Positions 36,263-48,961 of a stretch of DNA of 64,000 bases are shown here, one piece after another (the first letter of the stretch is position 1; every line of letters starts with the position of its first letter). Location: contig NZ_CP061035.1 in NCBI RefSeq assembly GCF_016743815.1, forward strand, positions 2,296,501 to 2,360,500, read 5' to 3'. Position numbers and translations under genes: made by a program. The notes below the pieces were generated by a model. That model saw only the letters and a list, made by a program, of their open reading frames with translations. It made no database searches and had not been told where the DNA came from. The DNA is from Sphingomonas aliaeris. GTDB lineage: Bacteria > Pseudomonadota > Alphaproteobacteria > Sphingomonadales > Sphingomonadaceae.

Positions 36263-37051
36263 GTGACTGCGCCATTTCGTTTCCCCCGGTTCTTCGTGAC
36301 CAGCCCGTCGCCCTGCCCGTATCTGCCGGGGCGTCAGGAACGCAAGGTGTTCACCGAGCTGAACGGTCCGCATGCCGGCGAATTGAACGATGCGCTGGGC
36401 CGGATCGGGTTTCGCCGCAGCCAGTCGGTCGCCTATCGTCCGAGCTGCGCGGGTTGCACCGCCTGCGTGTCCGTGCGCGTCGTCGCATCGGATTTCGTCG
36501 CCAACGCCACGCAGCGCAAGTTGATCAAGCGCCATAGCAATCTCGAAGTCACCGCCTGCCGCCCTTGGGCGACGGACGAACAGTTTCAGTTGCTGCGCCG
36601 GTACCTGTCGCAGCGGCATCCGGGCGGCGGAATGGCCGGCATGGACGAAGGCGATTATGCCGACATGGTCGAGCATTCTCCCGTGAACAGCTTCATCGTC
36701 GAATATCGCGAGCCATCGGTCGACGGACGCCCGGGGCGGTTGGTCGGCGCCTGCCTGACGGATCAGCAGGCGGACGGACTGTCGATGATCTACAGCTTTT
36801 TCGACTCCGATGTGGAAGCGCGGCCGGGACTCGGCAACTACATCATCATGGACCATATCCTGCGCGCGCGAACCGCGTCGCTGCCGTACGTCTATCTCGG
36901 CTATTGGGTGAAGGGTTCGGCGCGGATGGAATACAAGACGCGCTATCGCCCGCTGGAAGTGCTCGGCCCGCAAGGCTGGTCGCTGCTGACCGACGACGCG
37001 ATCGCGGTGTCGCCCAAGGCGCAGGCGGCGCTGGAAGGCGAACTGGCTTAG
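36263..37051 (+). CDS. bpt: aspartate/glutamate leucyltransferase (N-end rule)
   Basis: A 262-residue enzyme that transfers leucine from tRNA to proteins beginning with Asp or Glu, marking them for ClpS/ClpAP. The Cys-rich signature [16 protein letters not shown] and [15 protein letters not shown] is characteristic, with [10 protein letters not shown] and [15 protein letters not shown] in the C-terminal GNAT-like half. It starts at GTG 36263. Length is typical. Confidence 0.95.
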   Translation: MTAPFRFPRFFVTSPSPCPYLPGRQERKVFTELNGPHAGELNDALGRIGFRRSQSVAYRPSCAGCTACVSVRVVASDFVANATQRKLIKRHSNLEVTACRPWATDEQFQLLRRYLSQRHPGGGMAGMDEGDYADMVEHSPVNSFIVEYREPSVDGRPGRLVGACLTDQQADGLSMIYSFFDSDVEARPGLGNYIIMDHILRARTASLPYVYLGYWVKGSARMEYKTRYRPLEVLGPQGWSLLTDDAIAVSPKAQAALEGELA

Positions 37052-37123
37052 GGCAGGATCGACGTCGTGTCTGGCCGGACAGAAATCCCCCACGCACCGC
37101 CCACCAGCATCCCCGGCACCCCC

Positions 37124-37232
37124 CGTCACCCCGGACTTGTTCCGGGTTCCGAGGCACGGAAAGCGGATCGGCAAGGGGCTCAATGCACACGGCTCGTCGC
37201 CCGGTGGACCCCGGAACAAGTCCGGGGTGACG
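37124..37232. repeat. intergenic palindromic repeat (CACCCCGGACTTGTTCCGGG family)
   Basis: Arms at about 37124-37147 and 37203-37232 are inverted copies, the same family as at 27405-27514. It lies in the 446-base gene-free stretch between bpt and the transglutaminase-like gene (37052-37497), which otherwise holds only the next two repeats. Confidence 0.8.
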
Positions 37233-37317
37233 AACGAAAGAACCCTACCACCCCCGTCATCGCCCCACAGGCGGGATCCGTAATCACGACGATCGGATAG
37301 GGCGAAAACGCCAGCCA

Positions 37318-37349
37318 GTATGGATTCCCGCCTACGCGGGAATGACGGA
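37318..37349. repeat. short hairpin repeat (GGATTCCCGCCTACGCGGGAATGACG type)
   Basis: A compact palindrome (TTCCCGC / GCGGGAA) with flanking TATGGA and TGACGG. Relatives are at 53740-53764 and 54866-54893, the latter two lying on either side of the IS element. Confidence 0.75.
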
Positions 37350-37391
37350 CGGTTGCGGGGAACTGTCGATAGAGCGATGACTTCATCTAAC

Positions 37392-37460
37392 CCGTTCGTG
37401 CTGAGCCTGTCGAAGCACCTGTCCCCGGCGCACGCCCTTCGACACGCTCAGGACGAACGG
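37392..37460. repeat. intergenic palindromic repeat (GTTCGTGCTGAGCCTGTCGAA family)
   Basis: Inverted arms at 37393-37415 and 37435-37460, the second copy of the repeat found at 24576-24643. It precedes the end of the transglutaminase-like gene. Confidence 0.75.
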
Positions 37461-37497
37461 TTGGGAGTGAACAGCGCCGCTCAATCCCCTCCCAGGG

Positions 37498-38313
37498 TCA
37501 CTGCCCCTCCGCGGGCGAGACGGTGACGTCGACGTCCATCTCCTCGTCGCCCACGCCCAGCCGCGATCCGGCGACGGGCGCCGCACCGGCCGCATCCAGC
37601 GCGACCGCGACGCGGACATAGGCCTCGTCAGCGGATCGCCCGGCGCAGGGGTCGAACGCGACCCAGCCGAGCCGGTCGACATGGGCCTCCGCCCAGCCGT
37701 GCGGCGCGGGGCGGTGTTCTCCGCCGAACGCGCGCATGCTGTAGCCCGATATGTAGCGTGCCGGCACACCGAGCGAATGCGCGGCCGCCAGGAACATATG
37801 CGCCATGTCGCGCGGGGTCGCGCTGCTGCCGCCGAATGCCTCGATCGCGGTCTGGCCCGATTTCGGCCGCCGCTGGTCCGCAGTGAAGCGCGACGCCAGT
37901 GCAAGGTTCAACCGGTGCAACCGCGCGATCTGATCGTCGGTGCCCGCCACCGAGTCCCGCGCAAATTCCGCGATCTCGGCATTGCCGATCGTCAGCGGCG
38001 TGGACCGTAGGTACAATGCGGGCGGCAGGACTTCGTGCGTGCCATGCACCACGCCGTCAGCGCTGTTGGTCAGCACCTCGCCCGACACGGCGATCTCGAT
38101 CGCGTCGAGCGGCCCTTCCGCGTACAGCATCGTCACATTGTTGCCGAAGCCGTCCCGCCCGGGACGCAGCCGCGCGTCGCAATCGACGTGCAGATCCCAG
38201 TCGGCCACCGTCTGGTCGTCGGTATCCTCCGGCGTCATGCGGAGCATCTGGGTCAGCCGTCCTTGCGGCACCGAAAAGCGGTAAGTTGTGCGGTGGTCGA
38301 TCGAGAGCCGCAT
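37498..38313 (-). CDS. transglutaminase-like protein lacking the catalytic cysteine
   Basis: A 271-residue protein of the COG1305 type, with an N-terminal beta domain (HRTTYRFSVPQGRLTQMLRM) and the transglutaminase-like core. The canonical G-V-C-R-D-F-A-H motif reads A-T-P-R-D-M-A-H here (around residue 167), so the nucleophile is replaced. The His (APHGWAEAHV) and Asp (WVAFDP) positions are kept. Start ATG shares a base with the alpha-E stop (TGATG), so it is the third gene of a coupled operon with the alpha-E and cpATP-grasp genes. It may bind rather than cleave peptides, which is inference. Confidence 0.88.
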   Translation of the reverse strand: MRLSIDHRTTYRFSVPQGRLTQMLRMTPEDTDDQTVADWDLHVDCDARLRPGRDGFGNNVTMLYAEGPLDAIEIAVSGEVLTNSADGVVHGTHEVLPPALYLRSTPLTIGNAEIAEFARDSVAGTDDQIARLHRLNLALASRFTADQRRPKSGQTAIEAFGGSSATPRDMAHMFLAAAHSLGVPARYISGYSMRAFGGEHRPAPHGWAEAHVDRLGWVAFDPCAGRSADEAYVRVAVALDAAGAAPVAGSRLGVGDEEMDVDVTVSPAEGQ

Positions 38314-39248
38314 CAGGTGAACTTGAACTGCCGGCCGATGGCCGCGTGCAGCAGATCATTCTCCGTCAGGAACGCCTGTAGATATTGGTGCAGTCCGTTC
38401 ACGATCACCTCCCCCGTGCGTGTCTTGGCCAGCCGCGTGTGCCGCATCCGCGCCATCCGGTCCGCTTCCCCGTGCAGACCGGTGCGCTTGGCGAGCAAGC
38501 TGAGAATATCGACCGTCTCCTCGACGGACGCTGCGAGGCTGCGCGGCAATTCCTGCCGGGCGATCAACAGGTCGATGACGTTGGCGGGCCGCAATCCTTC
38601 CGAATACAGCCAGCGATAGGCGGTCACCGCCGACACCGTCTGCAGGATCGTGGTCCATTGGTCGCGATCGACCACGCCGCCGATCTGCTCGCCTTCGGGC
38701 AACAGAAGATGATATTTCACGTCCAGCAATCGCGCGGTATTGTCTGCCCGCTCGACCGCCTGTCCCAGCCGGATGAACTGCGTCGTCTGGTTGCGCAGCA
38801 TCTTGTGGATCGCGCCTTCGAAGCCGCGCGCCTCGGTCTGCACCATCTCGACCAAATTCAGCGTCGCCACCGTCCCGCCCGCCGACGCACGCCGATCGAA
38901 GATCAGCCATGCGCGGTTGATTGCCGTCCACGCCTCGCGCGTCAGCGCGGTCCGCACCGCGCGCGCATTGTTGCGCGCCATGTCGAGACAGCGGACGATC
39001 GATCCCGGATGACTGCTGTCAAGCGTGAGGAACTGCGCCACGCGCTGCTGCGTCAAACTGCCGCCCGCCGAGTCGAACGCGTCGTCCGTCTCGGTAACGC
39101 GCAGCGCACTTTGCCACGCTGCCTCACCCGCCGGGCGCGGCGACAATACGTCGAGGCGAACCGTCGCTTCCACCAGACGCGCGATGAAGTCGGCGCGCTC
39201 GATATACCGGCCCAACCAATAGAGCGAGGATGCGGTCCGCGACAGCAT
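38313..39248 (-). CDS. alpha-E domain-containing protein (DUF403)
   Basis: An all-helical alpha-E protein of 311 residues, beginning MLSRTASSLYWLGRYIERAD as the family does. Other conserved parts are NNARAVRTALTREAWTAIN and RNQTTQFIRLGQAVERADNTARLLDVKYH. Its ATG shares a base with the upstream stop. The family is found beside circularly permuted ATP-grasp proteins and transglutaminase-like proteins, a predicted peptide-synthesis or -modification system (Iyer, Aravind and colleagues). Its molecular role is unknown. Confidence 0.95.
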   Translation of the reverse strand: MLSRTASSLYWLGRYIERADFIARLVEATVRLDVLSPRPAGEAAWQSALRVTETDDAFDSAGGSLTQQRVAQFLTLDSSHPGSIVRCLDMARNNARAVRTALTREAWTAINRAWLIFDRRASAGGTVATLNLVEMVQTEARGFEGAIHKMLRNQTTQFIRLGQAVERADNTARLLDVKYHLLLPEGEQIGGVVDRDQWTTILQTVSAVTAYRWLYSEGLRPANVIDLLIARQELPRSLAASVEETVDILSLLAKRTGLHGEADRMARMRHTRLAKTRTGEVIVNGLHQYLQAFLTENDLLHAAIGRQFKFT

Positions 39249-40741
39249 CAGCACTGCGCCCCGCTCCCCTGCGACTGGCTCATGCCGCCCATCGACTGTT
39301 GCTGTACGTTCCCCCCGTCCATCAGCACGAAGCTGTCCTTCGTGCCGCCGCCTTGCGAGGAATTGACGACCAAAGATCCTTCCTTCAGCGCGACGCGCGT
39401 CAACCCGCCGGGCACGACCTGTATCCCTTTCGACCCGGTCAGCACGAACGGCCGGAAATCCACATGCCGCGGGGCAAGACCGCTGTCCGCCAGCGTCGGT
39501 ACGGTCGACAATGCCAGGGTCGGCTGCGCAATGTACCGCTGCGGCTCGGCGATCAGCGCGGCGCGGAAATCCTCGATCTCCTTCTTTGACGCGGTCGGCC
39601 CGACCAACATTCCGTATCCGCCCGATCCGTCGACCAGCTTGACGACCACTTTCTCCAGATTGTCGAGCACGTACTTCAGCGCCTGCGGTTCGCGGCAGCG
39701 CCATGTCTCGACGTTCGGCAGTTTCGCCTCGGCGCCGGTGTAGAACTTCACGATCTCCGGCATGTAGCTGTAGATCGCCTTGTCGTCCGCAATGCCGTTG
39801 CCCGGAGCGTTGAGCAACGCGACGTTGCCCGCCGCATAGGCCGAGATCAGCCCCGGCACGCCGAGCATCGAATCCGGGCGGAACACCAGCGGATCGAGAT
39901 AATCGTCGTCGATCCGGCGATAGATCACGTCCACCTTCACGCGGCCGGCGATCGTGCGCATCCATACGATGTCGTCATCGACGACCAGATCCGCCGCCTC
40001 GACCAGTTCGATTCCCATCGAATCCGCCAGGAAGCTATGTTCGTAATAGGCCGAGTTGTAATGGCCGGGGGTCAACACGACGCACACCGGATTGGTCACG
40101 CCGTGCGGCGCGACCGACTTCATCGTTTCCAGCAGCCGGTCGGGATAGGAATCCACCGCCGCGACGCGGAATTCGCGGAACAGTTCGGGGCACAGCCGCA
40201 GCATCGCCTCGCGGTTTTCCAGCATGTAGCTGACCCCGGACGGCGTCCGCGCATTATCCTCAAGCACGAAGAAATCGTCCGGCCCGGTACGCACCAGATC
40301 GATCCCGCAAATGTGCGCCCAGATGCCGTGCGGCGGGCGCATCCCGGCGATTTCGGGCCGGAACTGCGCATTGCCGAAGATCAGGTCCGGCGGCAGCACC
40401 CCGGCATCCAGGATGCGTCGTGCGCCATAGATGTCGTCGAGGAACGCGTTGATCGCTTCGACCCGCTGCACCAGCCCTTCGGACAGGCGCGACCATTCGT
40501 CGGCCAGGAAGATGCGGGGCACGATATCGAACGGGATGATCCGCTCGCTCGCATCGCTTTCCCCGTAGACTGCGAAAGTAATGCCGAGCTGACGGAACGT
40601 CGCCTCGGCGCTGTGCTGGCGGCGCAGCAATTCGGGGGCGGGCGTGTCTTCGATCCACTGGCCGAGGCTTGCGAGTTCCGGGCGCGGCTTCGTACTGCCG
40701 GGTTGCCCCATGATTTCATCGAACGCGCGTGTTTTCCCCAT
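39248..40741 (-). CDS. circularly permuted type 2 ATP-grasp protein (DUF404/407)
   Basis: A 497-residue circularly permuted ATP-grasp ligase. The DUF404 part includes FAVYGESDASERIIPFDIVPRI, and the core has LICGID-like (HICGIDLVRTGPDDFFVLEDNARTPSG), VVVKLVDGSGGYGMLVGP, and RYIAQPTLALST. It likely forms amide bonds on a peptide or small amine. It leads the operon with alpha-E and the transglutaminase-like gene. The C-terminus is Gln/Gly/Ser-rich (NVQQQSMGGMSQSQGSGAQC). Confidence 0.95.
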   Translation of the reverse strand: MGKTRAFDEIMGQPGSTKPRPELASLGQWIEDTPAPELLRRQHSAEATFRQLGITFAVYGESDASERIIPFDIVPRIFLADEWSRLSEGLVQRVEAINAFLDDIYGARRILDAGVLPPDLIFGNAQFRPEIAGMRPPHGIWAHICGIDLVRTGPDDFFVLEDNARTPSGVSYMLENREAMLRLCPELFREFRVAAVDSYPDRLLETMKSVAPHGVTNPVCVVLTPGHYNSAYYEHSFLADSMGIELVEAADLVVDDDIVWMRTIAGRVKVDVIYRRIDDDYLDPLVFRPDSMLGVPGLISAYAAGNVALLNAPGNGIADDKAIYSYMPEIVKFYTGAEAKLPNVETWRCREPQALKYVLDNLEKVVVKLVDGSGGYGMLVGPTASKKEIEDFRAALIAEPQRYIAQPTLALSTVPTLADSGLAPRHVDFRPFVLTGSKGIQVVPGGLTRVALKEGSLVVNSSQGGGTKDSFVLMDGGNVQQQSMGGMSQSQGSGAQC

Positions 40742-40805
40742 CTACCCCGTAATGCCCCTGAACGTCGTCCGTTCCATGCTGCGACGTATTGCTGCATTGC
40801 ACAAG

Positions 40806-40849
40806 CATCGAAGAAAAAGAAAAGTGCCGGGGGCACTTTTCCTTCGATG
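40806..40849 (-). terminator. hairpin terminator after dsbD
   Basis: Nested palindrome: outer CATCGAAG/CTTCGATG and inner GAAAAGTGCC-GGG-GGCACTTTTC. On the minus strand it follows dsbD with a T-rich right arm (CACTTTTCTTTTTC), fitting intrinsic termination. It separates dsbD from the ATP-grasp operon. Confidence 0.75.
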
Positions 40850-40933
40850 CCCGGCAAGCGCAGCGCCGCCGGCCGGCGTCGTAGGGCAAACTGGATGATT
40901 GGCAACAAGGCGAGACGCGCCCGCCCCGTCAGA

Positions 40934-42963
40934 TCAAAGCGCCGCCAACACCCCCGGCGTCAAGATTTGCGGCAAGACCTGCGGCTCAGCTGCCCCCGGC
41001 GCGTAATACAGGTACAGCGGCACTCCGGCACGGTTATGCTGTTCGATGAACCGCCCAAGCGTCGCGTCGCCGTCCGTCCAGTCCCCGACCAGCACCGCCA
41101 CGTTCTTCTTGGCGAAGGCATCGCGTGTCGCATCCGTATCGATCGCCGCCGCCTCGTTGACCTTGCACGTCAGGCACCAGTCGGCGGTGAAATAGGCAAA
41201 CACCGGACGCCCCTGCGCGCGCAGATCGGCCAATTTCTTTTCGCTGAACGCATCCGCCTTCGCCGTGGCAGCGCCCGCCGCCTGCACCGGTGCGGGATGC
41301 ACCAGCGAGGCCGATGCCGCCGCGATGACGATCAACGCGATCGACGCCACTGCTCCGAAGCCCAGCCCCCGCGACTGCCGCCGACCCGATACCCACAGCA
41401 CCAGTGCCAGCGCCAGCGCCGCGCCCAGCCCGAGCGTCAGCCCGTCCACGCCCGCCTGACGACCCAAAACCCAGGCCAATGCCAGCGCGGTCAGCCACAT
41501 CGGGATGCTCAGGATATGGCGGAACGTCTCCATCCACGCACCCGGCTTCGGCAACGCCCGGCGGAATGCGGGCACGAAGCCCAATGCCAGGAACGGCAAG
41601 GCCAGTCCGAGGCCAAGACCGGCGAACACGGCCAGCGCCGCCGCCCAGGGCAGGACCAGGGCCGCGCCCAACGCCGCCCCCATGAACGGCCCGGTGCACG
41701 GCGTGGCGATGAACGCCGCCAGCGCGCCGGTTGCGAACGCGCCACCCACCCCGCCTGCCTGATTGACGAAACGCGGCGTCGGTATCTCGAACAGCCCCGC
41801 GAGATTCAGCGCCAGCGCGACCGTCAGCAGCAGAAGGACGATAACGACACGCGGATCCTGCAACTGGAATGCCCAGCCGACCGCACTTCCCCCGCCCGCA
41901 ACGCGAGGATCAGCCCGCCCAGCGCCAGGCACACCGCGATCACGCCACCCGCATAGGCCAGCGCCTCGCGCCGCGCCGCGCCCTCGTCCAGATGCCCGCG
42001 CGCGAGGCTCAGCGCCTTCAGGCTCAGGATCGGAAAGACGCAGGGCATGATGTTGAGGATCAGCCCGCCGAGTACCGCACCGCCGAATGCGATCACCGCG
42101 GTCTGCCACCAGTCCGCTGCCGCCGCCGATCCGCCCGCCGCGACCACGCCCGGCACCGCAGATACGGCCAATGCGCTGCCCCCGCCGATCCGCAACACAC
42201 CGTCCAGCGGTTGTCCGCCCTTCGTCGCTTTGGTCGAAACAACTAGCGTATCGCCCGACCGGGTCACCGTCTGCGGCGCGGCATAGTCGATCGCGCCGGT
42301 GGTCAGCGGGAAGAAATAGGCGTCCGACAGCGGCGCGCTCGCCGGATAGGGAATGGCGATCTTCGCCACGCCGTCCGTCACTTGCCACGTCGCCTTGGCA
42401 TCCAGCGGCCGGGGGATCGCACGCCGCCACGTATCGAACTGCGCGCGCGTTTCGGCTGTGATCGAGCCGTCGCCGACGATGAGATCGGTCGACAGCGTCG
42501 CCTGTTCGGGCACGCACACCGTGCTGGTGCAGACGAGGTAATCCATCTTCAGACGGACCGGCAGTTTCGTCCCCGCGGCCAGCCCCGCCGGAACGGTCAG
42601 AGTGACCAGCGGCGCATAGGGCGTTTCGTAGACATAGTTCATCAGCCCGGCGATCAGCAGCGTGCCCGGCACCGGATAGGCAAGCGCCCCCGCCTTCATC
42701 CCCTGCGGCAGCGTCCAGTCGAGCTTCGCCGGAAATCCCGCATCGCCGGGGTTGGACCAGTAACCGTGCCAGTTCGCCTGTGGTCGCGTGTCGAGTGCCA
42801 GCGTCACCTCGCTGCCCGCTTTCGGCTGGCTCGTCTCCGCGACCAGTCGGATCGCCAGATGCGGCCCCGCCCCCAGCGCGCCGGGGCCTTCGCCGGACGC
42901 CGGCGTGGCGAGCATGGTGCCGAACGTCAGCAGTGTCACGAACATGACCCAAAAGGCGCGCAT
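40934..42963 (-). pseudogene. dsbD: thiol:disulfide interchange protein DsbD/ScsB type, frameshifted
   Basis: Membrane protein that carries electrons from cytoplasmic thioredoxin to periplasmic proteins. From ATG 42963 it has a signal peptide, an N-terminal periplasmic domain with a Cys pair (YLVCTSTVCVPEQ), then the membrane part with MPCVFPILSLK. The frame ends shortly after LGGLILALRAG. The conserved continuation (GSAVGWAFQLQDPRVVIVLLLL, then TPCTGPFMGAA and the thioredoxin-like ADWCLTCKVNE) is in a second frame ending at 40934. The break is at five C at 41889-41893; one more base restores about 676 residues. The gene is probably intact in the organism. Confidence 0.88.
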
Positions 42964-43090
42964 CGAAAATCCAGTCTTAAAGGCGGACGGTCAGGCAGAC
43001 GGGCGGGGCGACATGCAACCGATCTTGTCGCGTCCGTTCGCGTCGCTCATAGCGGGGCTATTCCCGCTTTGCACTCGTAAGGAATCCCCC

Positions 43091-44797
43091 GTGAAGATCC
43101 CCGCAGCGAAGATCCCCGCAGCCGTGAAACATACCGCGACCGGCCTCACCGCGCTCGCCGCTTCCATCCTCGCGCTGTCATCCGCGCCGCTCGCCGCCCA
43201 GACGGCGCCGACGCGTTTGCCAGTGCCCGTCGCGCCCGCGTCCGCGCCAAAGGGACCGCCGAAGCTGATCGTCGTGATCTCGGTCGACCAGTTCTCGGCC
43301 GACCTGTTCGGCGAATATCGCTCGACCTTCAACGACGGTTTCGCGCGACTGATGGAGGGCGGCGTCTTCCCGTCCGGTTTCCAGAGCCATGCCGCGACCG
43401 AGACGTGCCCCGGCCATTCCACGATCACGACCGGCTATCGCCCCGCGCATACCGGCATCATCGCCAACAACTGGGTCGATCTGAACACGCCGCGCAAGGA
43501 CAAGACCGTATATTGCGCGGAGGATGAGAGCGTTCCGGGGATGGATTCCTCCAACTATACCGTGTCCGACAAGCATCTTCTCGTCCCCACGCTCGGCGAA
43601 CGGATGAAGGCGGCGGATCCGCGGACGCGCGTCGTGTCGGTCGCGGGCAAGGACCGCGCGGCCGTGATGATGGGCGGTCACAAGGTCGACGAGCTGTGGT
43701 GGTGGACCAACAAGGGCTTCGTCAGCTACGCCGGTCGCGCGACGCCCGCCGTCGTGACGCGCGCCAACCAGGCCGTGGCGGCCTTGCTCGCCAAGCCGCA
43801 GGCGGCGCTGCCCGTCCCCGCGCACTGCACCGCGCGCGACAAGGCCGTCGATCTCGGAAACGGGCGTTCGGTCGGCACCGGGCATTTCGATCGGGCGGCC
43901 GGCGACACGCGCGCCTTCCGCATATCGCCCGCCTTCGACACGTCCGTCTTCGCGCTCGCCGCGGGGATGGTCCAGGACATGAAGCTGGGCCAAGGCCCGC
44001 AGACGGACATCATCACCGTCGGCGCGTCGGCGACGGACTATGTCGGGCATACGTTCGGCACCGAAGGCGTCGAGATGTGCATCCAGATGGCGGAACTGGA
44101 CAGCAATCTGGGCGGATTCCTGTCCGTGCTGGATGCGACCGGCGTGGATTACGAAGTCGCGCTGACCGCGGATCATGGCGGCAACGATTTGCCCGAACGC
44201 GAAATCCTGTCGAACATGCCCGAGGCGCAGCGCGCCAGCGTCGATCTGGCACCCGCGATCGTCGGCAAGGCGATCGGTGAAAAGCTCGGCATCACGACGC
44301 CGTTGCTGTTCGGCGACATTCCGAACGGCGACATCTGGGTGTCGAAATCGATCACCCCGGCGCAGCGCAAGGCCGTGATTGCGGAGGCCGTCGCGCGTTA
44401 CAAGGCGATGCCGCAGGTCGCCTTGGTACTGACTGCCGAACAGATTGCGGCCAGCCCGATGCCGAAGGGCACGCCGGAGAACTGGACGCTGATCGAGAAG
44501 GCGCGTGCGTCCTTTTATGCGCCGCGCTCGGGGGACCTCGTCGTATTCCTCAAACCACGCGTGACGCCGATCCCGACGACGAACGGCGGTTCGGTCGCGA
44601 CGCATGGCAGCCCGTATAATTACGATCGTCGGGTGCCGATCCTGTTCTGGCGAAATGGCATGGCCCGGTTCGAACATGCCGGCGGGATCGAGACGGTCGA
44701 CATCGCGCCGACGCTTGCCAGGACGATCGCGTTGAAGGTTCCGGGTGTGGATGGTCGCTGTCTGGACCTGAATGCGGGCGGGGCGCCGTGCAAATAG
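43091..44797 (+). CDS. PhoK-type (SPAP) alkaline phosphatase
   Basis: A 568-residue exported phosphatase. It starts at GTG 43091 with AAGGA upstream; a signal peptide ends near LSSAPLAAQ. The metal site begins with LIVVISVDQFSADLF. The nucleophile region AATETCPGHSTITTG has the threonine (about residue 105) that marks the Sphingomonas PhoK class of alkaline phosphatases rather than the PhoA serine. Later metal ligands are in GASATDYVGHTFGTEG, ALTADHGGND and NGGSVATHGSPYNYDRRVP. It releases phosphate from organic esters outside the cytoplasm. Confidence 0.93.
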   Translation: MKIPAAKIPAAVKHTATGLTALAASILALSSAPLAAQTAPTRLPVPVAPASAPKGPPKLIVVISVDQFSADLFGEYRSTFNDGFARLMEGGVFPSGFQSHAATETCPGHSTITTGYRPAHTGIIANNWVDLNTPRKDKTVYCAEDESVPGMDSSNYTVSDKHLLVPTLGERMKAADPRTRVVSVAGKDRAAVMMGGHKVDELWWWTNKGFVSYAGRATPAVVTRANQAVAALLAKPQAALPVPAHCTARDKAVDLGNGRSVGTGHFDRAAGDTRAFRISPAFDTSVFALAAGMVQDMKLGQGPQTDIITVGASATDYVGHTFGTEGVEMCIQMAELDSNLGGFLSVLDATGVDYEVALTADHGGNDLPEREILSNMPEAQRASVDLAPAIVGKAIGEKLGITTPLLFGDIPNGDIWVSKSITPAQRKAVIAEAVARYKAMPQVALVLTAEQIAASPMPKGTPENWTLIEKARASFYAPRSGDLVVFLKPRVTPIPTTNGGSVATHGSPYNYDRRVPILFWRNGMARFEHAGGIETVDIAPTLARTIALKVPGVDGRCLDLNAGGAPCK

Positions 44798-44877
44798 CGA
44801 CCAGCGCGCGAGATCGAGAGCGAAGTTCCGGGCGACGGTAACCGTCCGGCAACTCCTAGGCACTATACATTGTCGCC

Positions 44878-45285
44878 GTGAACCAGCGCTTTATCATTAT
44901 GACCATCGCGGCGAGCATTTTCATGTTCGCCGCGATCTTCGCCCTCACCGCGCCCCCCGCCCCTTCTCAACCGGCGGTCGCAGCCGTTTCGATTCCGGCC
45001 GAAATATACGCTGATTGCGACGCGGTTCGCGCCGCCGGAGCAGCCCCGTTGCGCATGGGCCAGCCCGGCTACCGGGCCGCGCTAGACGGCAACATGAACG
45101 GCGTCGCCTGCGAAACGGTGGGCACTTCCTCGGCATCGATCGCCGCCACGCAAACGCCGTCGCCGGCGCCGGTCACCCAACCCACCGAACCGGTTCAGGA
45201 AGCAGCCCCTCCGCCGCCGCCGCCGCCGCCGGTGCCGCCTTCGAGCGAAATGGACCCCGGCCCCCGCAAAAACTCGTACCGATGA
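44878..45285 (+). CDS. exported Excalibur calcium-binding domain protein
   Basis: A 135-residue protein from GTG 44878. A hydrophobic N-terminus (FIIMTIAASIFMFAAIFAL) is a signal or anchor. The Excalibur motif follows (YADCDAVRAAGAAPLRMGQPGYRAALDGNMNGVACE), with two cysteines and a calcium-loop-like segment in which an expected acidic residue is replaced (DGNMNG). The C-terminal third is a Pro-rich stretch with nine consecutive prolines apart from valine. Role unknown; related domains occur in surface nucleases. Confidence 0.85.
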   Translation: MNQRFIIMTIAASIFMFAAIFALTAPPAPSQPAVAAVSIPAEIYADCDAVRAAGAAPLRMGQPGYRAALDGNMNGVACETVGTSSASIAATQTPSPAPVTQPTEPVQEAAPPPPPPPPVPPSSEMDPGPRKNSYR

Positions 45286-45300
45286 TGTAACCCGCCGGGG

Positions 45301-46233
45301 TCAGCGGGTCTCGAACGCACGAACGCCCGGACCCAGCCGGTTCGCGCCGATGGCCAGCCGATCATGGCTGTAATCCGCAACGAATGCAGGATTTCCGGCC
45401 GCACCCGGCGCCAGCCGCGCATCGTTGCTTTCGATCCGCAATCCTGCCGATCCGTAGGTCTTTGCCTCTGCGGCAATGACGATCAGCGCGCCGCCATTCT
45501 CCTTGCCGCGCCCCTGCACGAACGTATTGCCCTGGATCACGCCCGTGCCGCCTTCCGACAGGTCGATCATGTAATTGGTCCTCCTGCCCGCCGTGTCGTC
45601 GAAGCTGTTGTTGGCGATCGTGACGTTCGGCACGCGCAGCTTCACGTAATGCCCGCCCGTTCCGCGTTCGAACCGGGAATTGGTGATCGTCACCGACCCC
45701 TTGTTGCCGAGATAGATCGAATGGCTGCAATTCACCGCCTGATCGCACTGGCCAAGCCCGGAAAAGGTCGACCGGTCGATCGTGATCCGCTGGTTCGTCG
45801 GCTCCCCGCCGAGAATCCCTTCCTGACTGTCGAGGAACATTGCGTTGCGGACGACAAGGTCGCCCATTTCCGCGCGGATGCCCGCACCGTTGCCATCGCT
45901 GACACTGAAGCCGCGAAATACGATGCCGTCCACGACCGACCCGTTGCCGCGCAGGACGAACGCCGCCTTGTCCTCGCACACCGTCCGCTCGAAGATCGCG
46001 GTGCCCGCCTGGACCGCCTTGAACGTGATGTGTCCGCCCGCCTGCACGGTGCATTCGTGATAGACGCCGGGGGCGATCAGGATCGTCGCCGTGCCCATGC
46101 GCACCGATTGTACCGCCGCGTCCAACGTCGCGAAGCCTTCACCCGTCGCCTCGATGACGAACGGCGCGCGGGGCTGCTCGGCCAAAACGGGCGCGGACAG
46201 TGCGATCGCAAGCAGGGGCAACAACCGGCGCAT
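45301..46233 (-). CDS. exported right-handed beta-helix repeat protein
   Basis: A 310-residue exported protein with signal peptide MRRLLPLLAIALSAPVLA. It has repeated parallel beta-helix rungs (VVDGIVFRGFSVSD, LVVRNAMFLDSQEGILG, ITIDRSTFSGLGQ, VTITNSRFERGTGG, VTIANNSFDD), typical of pectate-lyase-like folds. Catalytic residues are not recognisable. It starts at ATG 46233. It may bind or cleave polysaccharide, but this is not shown. Confidence 0.88.
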   Translation of the reverse strand: MRRLLPLLAIALSAPVLAEQPRAPFVIEATGEGFATLDAAVQSVRMGTATILIAPGVYHECTVQAGGHITFKAVQAGTAIFERTVCEDKAAFVLRGNGSVVDGIVFRGFSVSDGNGAGIRAEMGDLVVRNAMFLDSQEGILGGEPTNQRITIDRSTFSGLGQCDQAVNCSHSIYLGNKGSVTITNSRFERGTGGHYVKLRVPNVTIANNSFDDTAGRRTNYMIDLSEGGTGVIQGNTFVQGRGKENGGALIVIAAEAKTYGSAGLRIESNDARLAPGAAGNPAFVADYSHDRLAIGANRLGPGVRAFETR

Positions 46234-46295
46234 CAGAATTCTCCTCGTCCAAGGCCATGACGAGGGATGCGACCGGCGTGAAGCCGAATTGAGGG

Positions 46296-48950
<2,655 letters not shown>

Positions 48951-48961
48951 AGCATCTTTCT

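Noticed and set aside
41880..41900. Programmed ribosomal frameshifting in dsbD and the other split genes
   Set aside because: Sites are plain G runs without a consistent slippery site plus pseudoknot, occur in unrelated genes, and include trmD; a homopolymer error explains all.
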